NCBI GenBank assembly: GCA_958352815.1
Contig: CATWQA010000003.1
Location: 46,578-110,577, forward strand
Length of the DNA: 64,000 nucleotides
Source of the DNA: an uncultured Eubacteriales bacterium
GTDB lineage: Bacteria; Bacillota; Clostridia; Monoglobales; Monoglobaceae
Direction: 5' to 3'
The notes under the pieces are model-generated. The model was not told the origin of the DNA and ran no database searches. It saw only the letters and a list, made by a program, of their open reading frames with translations. Both the position numbers and the translations under genes were made by a program. This document shows, piece after piece, positions 8,209 through 16,889 of the stretch (positions are counted from its first letter, which is position 1; every line of letters starts with the position of its first letter).

Positions 8209-10440
8209 TTAGTAGGTAACCACGCGGCTGACGTCCTTGTCGATTGACTTGGTCTTCTTTCCGTCCGCTCTCACCTTGAACAGCTCAAAGGACGAGTTAC
8301 CCCCCTGACTGTTATAGTACACAATATCTCCGTCGCTCTTGAGACCGTAGGAGCTTACGCCCTGTGTTATATCCTTAACCTTGCCCTTGTTATTTACGGC
8401 GTAAACGTCGCCGGTTCTTGTCTCAAGACTGTAGTTTTTAGCAAAAACTATATATTCGCCGGCCTTGTCAAAGGTAAACGCCCCTGCGCCCACCTCTGTG
8501 GCGAGAACGGTGTTCTTTTCGCCGCTGTAGGCATTGAGGGTCACCAGGTTCCAGGTAATATCGTAGCTGTCCGCGTATCTGATAGTCAGTCCGTCGGGAG
8601 TGATGTTGCAGGAATAAGCCGTGTCGCTGATCTTCCTGTCAGAGCCTACCGCGCCGTTATTAATGGCAACGGTGTACAGCCCGCCGCTTTCATTGGCAAC
8701 ATCGTAGCCCTGAATATACACGGCTCTTGTAAAGTCATCATTAATCTCAAACTGGGAAACCCTCTTATGATCCTCGTCGTCCAGAACCGTAATGTTTTCG
8801 GCAATAATCTGCCCCTCAGACTGAGCCTGATTTGCGTAATAGTAATCAAAGGCTGTGCCCTCGGCGTTTGCCTTTCTGAATATAACCGCCTGCTCATCCT
8901 TGCTCATCTTAACGATTTCGGTCAGGTTGCCCGACAGCTTTTCTTTCTCGCCGCTTTGCAGGCTCACAAAGTACAAGGTCTGATAATAGTCCGCATAGGA
9001 ACCGCCGGCGTACATTCCGTCTGAATTTGCAAGGAACACGGGCTCGCAGCGTGAACCGTCCGTTACCATAACCTTTTCGTCCGAGTTGGCCTTCATCAAA
9101 TATGTTTCAAAGCACATATTCTCATCGTTATAGTTCTTGGCATATACAACCGCTTCGCCGGACGGGTTTGTGCCAAAAGCCTTATATACGTCGGAATCAA
9201 CCTTCTTTGACTCGCCGACCGCGCCCTTGTTCAGCTTAACCAGGTACAGGTCGCCCACATAGTATTCGCTGTTGTACTCGGTGAGATACAGCAGGCTGTT
9301 TCCGTTCTGACCTATAATATAATCCCCGGGCAAAACGTTTTCCGACAGCATTGTAGACGTATTTGTCAAAGCAGACCAGTAGTACAGAGTTCCTCCGCCG
9401 CCGTACTTATCGGTTCCGGTCAGGTACATAACCCCTGAGCCGTCCTTTGCCGCCGCAATATTATAGTAAACATCATCGGCAATCTTAACCGTACTCTTCT
9501 TCTCTCCGCTCTTTGAGAAGTTAAGCGAACCCTTGTTTTCATTCAGGTTAGCATTATCCATAAAGAATATGCCCGTGCCGTCCTCGGTATATGTGATGAG
9601 ATCCTTTTCCTTTACGGGCTCGTAGTACGGCTCGGGAGCGGGCGTGGGCTCGTCATCATCTCTGTTTCTGCTTGGTGTTGCAGAGGGCTCGGGAGTTGTT
9701 TCGACATACTCCTCTGCTATAAAGTCGGCGCTGATTTCCACCTTTTTGCCGTCATACGCAGCATAGAGGCTGTCGCCCTTTGCGTATACCGTAGGTGTCT
9801 CGGGCAGCTCATAACCGCTCTTTGAAGCCATGTTAACCGCCCCGATAATAACCGCAATAACCGCAGCCGCAACAACACAGCCCACGGCCAGCCCTGCCTT
9901 CGGAGACATGGCAAAGCCGGACTTCTTTTTGGTTTTTGACCTTTGAGAGCGGCTTGCCCTCGGCTCCGCCTCTGAGCTCTCAGGCTTTTGCAAGTCTTCG
10001 GAAGTCTTTTTTCTCGGCTCCGTCTTTTTGGTCTTGTCGCTCTCGCGGCTTTTGAGGGAAGCAAATACTCCGCCGTTTGCCTTTTTCTGCTCCTTCTTCT
10101 CCCGCTTTTCCTTTCTGGCAAGCCTTGCCGCCTCCAGAGCCTTTATCTTCTCGGAATCGGACATATTTGCAAAGCTCTCATCATAGCGAGCCTCTCTCTT
10201 TCTTTTAAGCTCCTGGTCAACCTGGTACTGTGGAGCGCTGTCAGGGGATTTTTCAAACATCATGGAATATTGCTTGTCAAAATCGCTGCCGACCTCTTGC
10301 TCCGGCTTGTGAGCTCCGCCCTCCGTAGTTTTCTCAGCGAGTTCTTCCTTATTGAAATCTGCGCTTTTTTTAAGGCTTTCCGCCCCGCAAACCGGGCATA
10401 CGCCATTCACCAATTCAGCGCCGCACTTTTCGCATTTCAT
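8209..10440 (-). CDS. Zinc-ribbon membrane protein with extracellular beta-propeller-like repeats
   Basis: 743 aa, function unknown. Residues 3-19 form a zinc ribbon (CEKC...CPVC). A long charged Lys/Glu-rich cytoplasmic stretch follows, then one membrane helix at about 178-203 (AGLAVGCVVAAAVIAVIIGA). A Pro/Thr-rich linker (TPEPSATPS, EPTPAPEP) follows. The outer part of about 450 residues has repeated units such as GDLYLVKLN, GTLYYWSAL and GDVYAVNNKG, like TolB/DUF5050 propeller blades. It may sense or bind something at the surface. It heads the nadD operon, an unusual place for it. Confidence 0.75.
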   Translation of the reverse strand: MKCEKCGAELVNGVCPVCGAESLKKSADFNKEELAEKTTEGGAHKPEQEVGSDFDKQYSMMFEKSPDSAPQYQVDQELKRKREARYDESFANMSDSEKIKALEAARLARKEKREKKEQKKANGGVFASLKSRESDKTKKTEPRKKTSEDLQKPESSEAEPRASRSQRSKTKKKSGFAMSPKAGLAVGCVVAAAVIAVIIGAVNMASKSGYELPETPTVYAKGDSLYAAYDGKKVEISADFIAEEYVETTPEPSATPSRNRDDDEPTPAPEPYYEPVKEKDLITYTEDGTGIFFMDNANLNENKGSLNFSKSGEKKSTVKIADDVYYNIAAAKDGSGVMYLTGTDKYGGGGTLYYWSALTNTSTMLSENVLPGDYIIGQNGNSLLYLTEYNSEYYVGDLYLVKLNKGAVGESKKVDSDVYKAFGTNPSGEAVVYAKNYNDENMCFETYLMKANSDEKVMVTDGSRCEPVFLANSDGMYAGGSYADYYQTLYFVSLQSGEKEKLSGNLTEIVKMSKDEQAVIFRKANAEGTAFDYYYANQAQSEGQIIAENITVLDDEDHKRVSQFEINDDFTRAVYIQGYDVANESGGLYTVAINNGAVGSDRKISDTAYSCNITPDGLTIRYADSYDITWNLVTLNAYSGEKNTVLATEVGAGAFTFDKAGEYIVFAKNYSLETRTGDVYAVNNKGKVKDITQGVSSYGLKSDGDIVYYNSQGGNSSFELFKVRADGKKTKSIDKDVSRVVTY

Positions 10441-11046
10441 CAGAAACCCGACCGCCTTTCTCTTTGGATTTACATATGATTGAAGTCATAATTAAAGCAT
10501 AGCTATAATTAAATATAATTCTACCACATTTTGAGACAAAAAACAACTGTTTTATAAAAATTTTATAATATAAAATTTTTGAGATCAAAAATGAGCGGTT
10601 CGGTTGCTCACCCACTCGGTCAAAGCGGGCTTTATTTATATAAACGGAATAAGCATAACAGTAAATCATTGCGCCGTAGGGGGCGGATTCCTATACGCCC
10701 CGTTGAACATAACAACAGTCAGTGCCATATTATACGGATTTGATGTTTTATTTGAACCGCAATTCCTGTTAAATATATAATCACATTAGCATGTAAACGG
10801 GGCGTCCGGGAGGCCGCCCCCTACGAATGCAAAGGGTCACGTATGTGGAAATCCCGTTTGCTTGGTGAAAACGGTTGGGTTATCAGCAGGCGGATAATAT
10901 CCGCCCCTACGAATTGGAATGTTACATTTATACCAAAGCATTCAGAGGAGCATATGCCCGCAAAAGAGAAGCCTTGTCAAACAGACAAGGCAATCAAAAA
11001 GGGTGTATTGCGATGACGGGGTGTACTTTGCTCCGCATAAATCTTC
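10441..11046. other. Gene-free 606-bp gap with repeats
   Basis: No ORF is supported. The left third is AT-rich and presumably carries the promoter of the leftward nadD cluster, though no clear -35/-10 pair stood out. The middle holds a 150-bp element with inverted ends (10675-10824). The right part holds a GGCGGATAATATCCGCC palindrome near 10890-10906 and a fragment of the mosaic repeat at 10935-11040. Confidence 0.6.
10675..10824. repeat. MITE-like element with inverted ends
   Basis: The two ends (10675-10702 and 10798-10824) are inverted copies over about 27 bp with roughly six differences. Each begins GTAGGGGGCGG when read inwards and closes with CGCCCCG. About 95 bp of AT-rich DNA lies between. 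Single ends of the same type occur at 5491, 34111 and 46631. There is no coding capacity. Confidence 0.55.
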
Positions 11047-12285
11047 TTAAAACTTCATTGCTTCACGTCTGACCAGATCAAGGGCATAGAGAGAAGTCCG
11101 CTCTCTGACCGCATCTCTGCCGCCCATGATGTTCAGCTTAATTGCCTTGTGCGTCTCTTTGGTGGATACCGACACATACACAAGTCCCACAGGCTTTTGA
11201 GGCGTGCCGCCGCCGGGGCCCGCAATCCCGGTTACCGCAACCGCAATGTCCGCACCGCTGCGAAGCCTTGCCCCCTCGGACATTTCAAGAGCAGTCTCCG
11301 AGGACACCGCGCCGTGCTTCTCAAGAGTTTCCGCCTTGACCCCCAGCAGCTCCGTCTTTTTCTCGTTGGAATAGGTCACGTAGCCGCATGAAAAGCACTC
11401 GGACGAACCCGGTATTCTCGTTATCTTTTCCGCAATCAGCCCGCCTGTGCAGCTCTCGGCGCAGGTTGCTGAAAGCCCCTTTTCTCTAAGCAGCTCAACC
11501 ACCACGTTCTCCATTGAATTGTCAAGCCCCGTGCCGTACACCATGTCTCCCAAAACAGCCCGCACCTGTTCCTCCATGGCGGTTATAAGGGACTTTGCCT
11601 TTTCCACCGTGTCCGCCTTGGCGGTTATGCGCAGCTCCACCTGCCCCGGCTTGGCGTATGGGGCAAGGGTGGGGTTTGACGAATTGTTTATTAAATCACT
11701 CAGCTTTTCGTCCACAGCCGACTCTCCCAAACCGAAAACTCGGAGGGTTCTTGAACGGATAACGCTGTCGGAGAACCTTTCAAGGTAGGGCTTCACGCTG
11801 TTCTCAAACATGGGCTTCATCTCTCCCGGAGGACCCGGCAGCATGATGAATATACAGTTCTCGCTCTCTACGATTGCCCCCGGTGCAGTTCCGTTGTCAT
11901 TCCTTAGAATTATGCAGCCCTCAGGCATCTCCGCCTGCTTAAAATTGCTCTCGGGCATATACATGTGCCCGCTTTTAAACCGCTCCTCTATCCTAGCCCT
12001 GCTCTCCTCGTCCATAACGCATCTCACGCCGCAGAACTCGGCTATGGTCTCCTTTGTCAGGTCATCCCCTGTAGGGCCCAGCCCGCCGGTGGTTATAACC
12101 GCGTCCGCCCTGGACGCCGCTATTTCAAGAGCCGCCTTTAGTCTTTCGGGATTATCCCCTACCACCGTAGTATAATACACGTCAAAGCCCAGCTCGCTCA
12201 GCCTGCCGCTCAGATATTGGGCGTTGGTATTCACAATAGAACCCAGCAGCAGCTCGGTTCCCACCGATAACAATTCAAAAGTCAT
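11047..12285 (-). CDS. cinA: CinA-family protein (nucleotide pyrophosphatase / NMN amidase)
   Basis: 412 aa with both standard domains. An N-terminal molybdopterin-binding-like domain (LLLGSIVNTNAQYLS, TTGGLGPTGDDLT) corresponds to the ADP-ribose pyrophosphatase part. A C-terminal PncC-type amidase domain (about 255-412) has CAESCTGGLIAEKI and VTGIAGPGGGTPQKPVG. The pair serves NAD recycling. It starts 22 bp after thiI ends, on the same strand. Confidence 0.95.
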   Translation of the reverse strand: MTFELLSVGTELLLGSIVNTNAQYLSGRLSELGFDVYYTTVVGDNPERLKAALEIAASRADAVITTGGLGPTGDDLTKETIAEFCGVRCVMDEESRARIEERFKSGHMYMPESNFKQAEMPEGCIILRNDNGTAPGAIVESENCIFIMLPGPPGEMKPMFENSVKPYLERFSDSVIRSRTLRVFGLGESAVDEKLSDLINNSSNPTLAPYAKPGQVELRITAKADTVEKAKSLITAMEEQVRAVLGDMVYGTGLDNSMENVVVELLREKGLSATCAESCTGGLIAEKITRIPGSSECFSCGYVTYSNEKKTELLGVKAETLEKHGAVSSETALEMSEGARLRSGADIAVAVTGIAGPGGGTPQKPVGLVYVSVSTKETHKAIKLNIMGGRDAVRERTSLYALDLVRREAMKF

Positions 12286-12307
12286 TTAAACTCATCCTTT
12301 GATTAAT

Positions 12308-13513
12308 TTAGTCAATATTCTGTCTGCCCTTAACCTCTACAATTTCCGCATTCTCGATTGCGCTTTCAATCATGCTCTCTATATCGGGCAGGCTTTTTTC
12401 CGCTTCGATTATTTCAAAAAGTTTAGGCTTGGTCTTGGGGTGCTTAGGCACGAATATGGTGCAGCAGTCCTCATAGGGTTGGATTGAGGTTTCAAAAGCG
12501 TCAATCTTCTTGGAGATTGTGACGATTTCCTCCTTATCCATACCTATGCAGGGTCTGAACACAGGCATATTCACCGCCGCATCCGTACAATAAAGAGCCT
12601 CCATGGTCTGGCTGGCAACCTGACCCACGCTCTCCCCCGTAACAAGAGCCATGTCTCCGTTACGCACGGCAATCTTCTCGGCAATCCTCATCATAATACG
12701 CCGCATTATAATAGTCAGGTAATTCTTGGGGCAGTTATCGATAATCGAAAGCTGAATATCTGTAAATGGCACCACATACAGGCGGATACCCCTTGTATAT
12801 TCTGAAACGATTTTCGCCAGGTCAACCACCTTGTCTCTGGCGCGCTCGCTGGTATAGGGCGGGCTGTGGAAGTACACAGCGTCCAGCTCAACGCCCCGCT
12901 TGGCAATCATCCAGCCTGCAACAGGGCTGTCAATGCCGCCGCTAAGCAGCAGAGCCGCTCTGCCCCCTGTTCCCGAGGGCATTCCCCCCGCACCGCTGAA
13001 CTTCTCCGCAAATACGTAGGCGTCGTTCCTAATCTCCACCTGCACCAATATATCAGGGTTGTGAACGTCCACCTTTATCCCCCGAACCCTTTTCAGGATT
13101 GCGCCGCCCACGCGGCTGCTTATCTGGGGCGAGTTCAGCGGGAATTGCTTATCCTCGCGCTTTGCCTCAACCTTAAAGGTCTTGCCCTCGTGCTCCATGT
13201 TCTCTACGCAGTCGGCGGCGGTCTTCATTATGCTGTCCATATCCTTTTCGCACCGAACCGCAGGGCAGATATTAACCACGCCGAACACCTTTTGCAGACG
13301 CTTTACGGTCTCCTGCATGTCGATGCCGTCCTCCATGGGCTCCACGTAAATTGTGGACTGCGCCTTTCTTATGCTGAACTTGCCCAGGGGCGCCGTTGCC
13401 GAGGCAATGTTATCCACCAGCTTCTGCTCGAACCGAGGGCGGTTCAGACCCTTTAAGGCTATCTCTCCGTATTTTAACAAAATCAAGTCTATCTTTTGCA
13501 TACGCTTCTCCAT
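12308..13513 (-). CDS. thiI: tRNA 4-thiouridine synthetase ThiI
   Basis: 401 aa. An N-terminal ferredoxin-like/THUMP region is followed by the PP-loop ATP site LLSGGIDSPVAGW (about 188-200). The C-terminal rhodanese domain found in enterobacterial ThiI is absent, as is usual in Bacillota. It adenylates U8 of tRNA and accepts sulfur from a partner cysteine desulfurase, whose gene lies 37 bp upstream. ATG codons at codons 1 and 5 are both possible starts. Confidence 0.94.
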   Translation of the reverse strand: MEKRMQKIDLILLKYGEIALKGLNRPRFEQKLVDNIASATAPLGKFSIRKAQSTIYVEPMEDGIDMQETVKRLQKVFGVVNICPAVRCEKDMDSIMKTAADCVENMEHEGKTFKVEAKREDKQFPLNSPQISSRVGGAILKRVRGIKVDVHNPDILVQVEIRNDAYVFAEKFSGAGGMPSGTGGRAALLLSGGIDSPVAGWMIAKRGVELDAVYFHSPPYTSERARDKVVDLAKIVSEYTRGIRLYVVPFTDIQLSIIDNCPKNYLTIIMRRIMMRIAEKIAVRNGDMALVTGESVGQVASQTMEALYCTDAAVNMPVFRPCIGMDKEEIVTISKKIDAFETSIQPYEDCCTIFVPKHPKTKPKLFEIIEAEKSLPDIESMIESAIENAEIVEVKGRQNID

Positions 13514-13550
13514 TTCTATTTTATCTTAAAGTACAAATTTTATCCTAATT

Positions 13551-14696
13551 TTATCTCATGCCCAGCCGTCTCAGTCTTGGAACAATCTTGTTCACCGCAT
13601 CGATAACCGCGTCAACCTGCTCCTCTGTTGAAAACTCGGACAGGCTGAAGCGAATACTGCCGTCAATCATCTTTCTCGGAACTCCGATTTCGGTCAGCAC
13701 ATAGCTTGGCTCTTTCTTGTGGCTGCTGCACGCGCTTCCGCTTGACACAAAAATATTCTGCATCTCCAAAGAATGGAGCAGAACCTCGGACTTAACTCCG
13801 CCGAAGGAGATGTTCAGAATATGGGGCGCAGCGTTTTCGGGAGTGTTGACCCGAACGTTGTCCAAAGCGTTTACAATGCCCTTTTCCAGCCGCTTCCGCA
13901 GAACCGTCATCCGCTCCGCCTTTGATGAAAGGTCGGTGGTGGCCATTTTCGCCGCCAGACCGAAACCCACAATTCCGGGAACGTTTTCGGTGCCCGAGCG
14001 CATTCCGCCCTGCTGACCTCCGCCGAACATAATAGGTTTTATGCTTATGCCTCTGCGGATATACAGGGCTCCCATTCCCTTGGGGCCGTGGATTTTGTGA
14101 GAGCTGAGAGAAATCATATCCGCCCCCGTCCCGTCCGCCGTCACAGGGATTTTGCCAAAGCCCTGAACCGCGTCCGTGTGGAACAGAGCTCTCGGGTTCG
14201 CCCTTTTCAGGATTTTGCACATCTCCGCCACAGGCTCCACCGTGCCGATTTCGTTATTCACAATCATCGCCGTTACCAGAAACGTGTCCGGTCTGATAAG
14301 GCGGCGGTATTCCTCAAGAATAACCCTGCCCTTTGAGTCCACCGGAGCGTAGTCTATCTTGTAGCCTCTGTTTTCCATTTCGCTCAGGGTGTTCATAACC
14401 GCCGGGTGTTCAAGAGGAGTGGTTATAATATGCTTGCCCCGACTTGCTGCCGCCGCTCCCATAATGGCTATATTGTCCGACTCGGTTCCTCCCGAGGTGA
14501 ACAATATCTCCGCAGGGCTTGCTTTAAGGGCGGAAGCCACTCTCTCCTTTGCTGTTTTTACGGCACGCTCTGCCTCAATGCCCAGCTTGTGCAAGGATGA
14601 CGGATTGCCGTAATTATTGCTCATAGTATCAAACACCGCCGCCGACACTTCCCCGTAAGGGGCTGTGGTGGCGCTGTTGTCAAAATAAATCTCCAT
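13551..14696 (-). CDS. Cysteine desulfurase (NifS/IscS-type)
   Basis: 381 aa PLP enzyme of aminotransferase class V. Visible are the N-terminal YFDNSATT, HTDAVQGFGK, the PLP-lysine loop SLSSHKIHGPKG and the catalytic cysteine loop SSGSACSSHKKEPS. It moves sulfur from cysteine to acceptors. Immediate cotranscription with thiI suggests it is the dedicated sulfur donor for 4-thiouridine, as with Bacillus NifZ. A GGAGGAG ribosome site precedes the ATG. Confidence 0.94.
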   Translation of the reverse strand: MEIYFDNSATTAPYGEVSAAVFDTMSNNYGNPSSLHKLGIEAERAVKTAKERVASALKASPAEILFTSGGTESDNIAIMGAAAASRGKHIITTPLEHPAVMNTLSEMENRGYKIDYAPVDSKGRVILEEYRRLIRPDTFLVTAMIVNNEIGTVEPVAEMCKILKRANPRALFHTDAVQGFGKIPVTADGTGADMISLSSHKIHGPKGMGALYIRRGISIKPIMFGGGQQGGMRSGTENVPGIVGFGLAAKMATTDLSSKAERMTVLRKRLEKGIVNALDNVRVNTPENAAPHILNISFGGVKSEVLLHSLEMQNIFVSSGSACSSHKKEPSYVLTEIGVPRKMIDGSIRFSLSEFSTEEQVDAVIDAVNKIVPRLRRLGMR

Positions 14697-14736
14697 AAAA
14701 ACTCCTCCAAGAACGGCTTAAATCACCGCTCATCAT

Positions 14737-14765
14737 ATTTTATCACAATAAGCAGAAGTTTTCAA
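14737..14765 (-). promoter_or_regulatory. Promoter of the cysteine desulfurase-thiI-cinA operon
   Basis: On the minus strand TTGAAA (14765-14760) and TAAAAT (14742-14737) are spaced by 17 bp, ending about 40 bp upstream of the ATG at 14696. Confidence 0.6.
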
Positions 14766-14884
14766 CCGCCATTTTGAAAATCTCCCGCATTACATTATAT
14801 TTCGACATTGTTCGGTTTGTGAATGCTTTAATAATATTTATCACGATCTCCCGCTGTCACACCAACAGTTTTTGACAATGTAAA

Positions 14885-15105
14885 TGGATTATAGTATTAA
14901 ACCCCGAAAATTTTGTTGGGGTTTGGGGCAACGCCCCAATCGGTTTCCCCGAAGGGGAAAACCGACAGCGCTCGGGGCGGAGGCGGCTGTGACCCAACAT
15001 CTTTGATGTTGGACGGCACATATTGTTCCGATTTGTACAAAGTATGCAATGTCAATAATAAACCTAAGTTGTTGCCGACAGAGCGCAACAGGGTGGGCGA
15101 ATAAT
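14885..15105. repeat. Mosaic repeat block upstream of the MarR gene
   Basis: Contains a GGGGCAACGCCCC palindrome, GGTTTCCCC-GAAGGGGAAAACC hairpin sequence, and the arm GACAGCGCTCGGGGCGGAGG (14966-14985). The matching arm GAGCGCAACAGGGTGGGCGA lies at 15081-15100. In the copy at 23946-23997 these two arms are adjacent. Here about 95 bp, including a CCAACATCTTTGATGTTGG hairpin, separate them. Confidence 0.55.
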
Positions 15106-15113
15106 AAATCCTC

Positions 15114-15142
15114 TTGACAAAGCACAAATTGCGTGTTATACT
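15114..15142 (+). promoter_or_regulatory. Promoter of the marR-nitroreductase operon
   Basis: TTGACA (15114-15119) and TATACT (15137-15142) are 17 bp apart. The start point would fall at about 15149, immediately before the palindromic operator. Confidence 0.75.
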
Positions 15143-15152
15143 TTTTAAAAAA

Positions 15153-15166
15153 GTCAATTAATTGAC
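15153..15166. promoter_or_regulatory. Palindromic operator, probably for the MarR-family regulator
   Basis: GTCAATTAATTGAC is a perfect 14-bp palindrome just downstream of the predicted start point. A half-match, AATTTGACC, follows at 15174-15182. The position suits roadblock repression by the adjacent MarR protein. Autoregulation is inferred from layout. Confidence 0.6.
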
Positions 15167-15196
15167 CGTAAATAATTTGACCATAGGCGGTGAACC

Positions 15197-15649
15197 ATGA
15201 CCAAGGAAGATAGGAAAAACGCATATCTGTATTGCAAATTCAGGGACGAGCAGTTTGCCCTGTATGATGAATACGCCAAAAAACACGGTATGCTGATGAA
15301 AACATTATTGGTTTTAAACGTGCTCTTTTACGCCAAGGAGGGCGTGACCCAGACCGAAATATGCCGCAGAACCTTTCAGTCAAAGCAAACCGTAAATTTG
15401 ATTATTAAAAATCTTTCGGCGGACGGCTATGTGACCGTTACCGAGGTGCGGGAAAACAAGCGCAGCAAATTAGTGCAGATGACCGAAGCGGGGCGCAGCT
15501 ACTGCGAAAAGGTGGTTCGGCATATTACGTGGGCGGAGGACACAGCCATGTCTATGTTCACGCCTGAGGAACAAAAACAGCTTATCGACCTATCAAGGAC
15601 ATTCACAAAAAATCTCACCATGCTGATAAACCAGGAAACGGAGGAATAA
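15197..15649 (+). CDS. MarR-family transcriptional regulator
   Basis: 150 aa winged-helix regulator. The HTH core is VTQTEICRRTFQSKQTVNLIIKNLSADGYVTV, followed by the beta-wing VRENKRSKLVQMTEAGRSY and C-terminal dimer helices. The overall look resembles the MarR regulators that accompany paired radical SAM genes in gut Firmicutes. It heads an operon with two nitroreductases, a radical SAM protein and mutM, and a perfect palindrome overlaps its promoter. The likely role is repression relieved by a small electrophile or redox ligand. Confidence 0.9.
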   Translation: MTKEDRKNAYLYCKFRDEQFALYDEYAKKHGMLMKTLLVLNVLFYAKEGVTQTEICRRTFQSKQTVNLIIKNLSADGYVTVTEVRENKRSKLVQMTEAGRSYCEKVVRHITWAEDTAMSMFTPEEQKQLIDLSRTFTKNLTMLINQETEE

Positions 15650-15651
15650 AA

Positions 15652-16251
15652 ATGGAATTTTATGAGGTAATCAACAAGAGAAGGAGTATCCGCCAATTTG
15701 AGGACAGGGAAATCCCGAGAGAGGTACTGGAGAGAATTTTGGACGCGGGACTGAAGGCTCCGTCCTCAAACCACCAAAGACGCTGGGAGCTGCTTACTCT
15801 GACGGATAAGGCTGTAATTTGGGATTTGGCTAAATTCATTCGCCCCTACCCCTGCCGCATAACCGAGCCGAAAAGCCCCCAGCAGGAGATGTTTAAAATC
15901 GCCTACCCCCGCCAGCGCAGTATGGTTGAAGAAGCGGCCTGCGTAATCCTGCCCTACTTCAAGCAGAAATACACCTTTGACAATGACAAAAACGGCTACG
16001 GTCTTATGGATTACGGCGCAGCATGGGCGCTGATTGAGAATATGCTCCTCGCCGCCACCGCCGAGGGCTTAGGGTCTGTCGTCCACATTCCGGTCAAAAA
16101 AGAGCCTGAGCAAATCAAAGAATTTATGAAGATTCCCGACGGTTATTATCTTCCCGCCATGGTTATTCTGGGCTATCCTGCCAAGGACGCACTTATACCG
16201 TCACAGGTCAAAGCCACAGTGCAAAACAAAGTGCGCTGGAACAAATGGTGA
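15652..16251 (+). CDS. Nitroreductase-family protein (first of a tandem pair)
   Basis: 199 aa. The family start FYEVINKRRSIRQFEDREIP is followed by the FMN-site LKAPSSNHQRRWE, and the C-terminal half carries MDYGAAWALIENMLLAATAEGLGSV and ILGYPAKD. These FMN enzymes use NAD(P)H to reduce nitro compounds, quinones or flavins. It begins 2 bp after the marR stop, so expression is coupled. It is related to but clearly diverged from the next gene. Confidence 0.9.
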   Translation: MEFYEVINKRRSIRQFEDREIPREVLERILDAGLKAPSSNHQRRWELLTLTDKAVIWDLAKFIRPYPCRITEPKSPQQEMFKIAYPRQRSMVEEAACVILPYFKQKYTFDNDKNGYGLMDYGAAWALIENMLLAATAEGLGSVVHIPVKKEPEQIKEFMKIPDGYYLPAMVILGYPAKDALIPSQVKATVQNKVRWNKW

Positions 16252-16274
16252 GCAATCCGAGGAGGGAATAAAAA

Positions 16275-16889
16275 ATGGAATTTAACGAAGTTATCAAAAA
16301 GCGAAAGACCAGCCGCGAATGGACAGACAGAGAAGTCGATTTTGAAGCCATAAAGAGAATTATTGAGGCGGGCATGAGAGCTCCCTCATGGGATCATTAC
16401 CGTAATTGGCAATTTATTGTTCTGCACGAACAGGAGGACAAGGAGCGTGCTTTTGCATATGCAAAGAGTGTTGCCCAACGCCATGTTGACAGCAACCGCA
16501 CCTATATACGCCCAAACCCGGCACAAAAGATGTACGCTTACGCCATGCCGAGGCAATACACCATGCTGGTTGACTGCCCATATGTAATTATCCCTCTGTT
16601 CAAATGCAGCAGGCTTAACGCCGAGTGGGTCAGCAAATTAAATCCGCTCTCAACGGCATGGTGCGTTGCGGAAAATATTATGCTCGCAGTTATTAACGAG
16701 GGGCTGGGCTACTCTCTGCGTATTCCGTTAAACAGGGAGCACGATGTGGTGCTGAAAGAGCTGGGCGTTCCGCAAGGCTGGATGACACCATGCTTTATCG
16801 GCGTGGGCTATCCAAAAGAGGATGAACTCATCTTAGAGCAGTACGATACTGCCCCCGACAAGCATATACACATGGGAGGCTGGCAATGA
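16275..16889 (+). CDS. Nitroreductase-family protein (second of a tandem pair)
   Basis: 204 aa. It has the same architecture as its neighbour: FNEVIKKRKTSREWTDREVD, MRAPSWDHYRNWQF, then WCVAENIMLAVINEGLGYSLRIPL and GVGYPKEDE. A GGAGGG ribosome site precedes the ATG. The stop overlaps the next start (ATGA), so it is coupled to the radical SAM gene. Both copies keep the FMN-binding start, so both are probably active on different substrates. Confidence 0.9.
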   Translation: MEFNEVIKKRKTSREWTDREVDFEAIKRIIEAGMRAPSWDHYRNWQFIVLHEQEDKERAFAYAKSVAQRHVDSNRTYIRPNPAQKMYAYAMPRQYTMLVDCPYVIIPLFKCSRLNAEWVSKLNPLSTAWCVAENIMLAVINEGLGYSLRIPLNREHDVVLKELGVPQGWMTPCFIGVGYPKEDELILEQYDTAPDKHIHMGGWQ

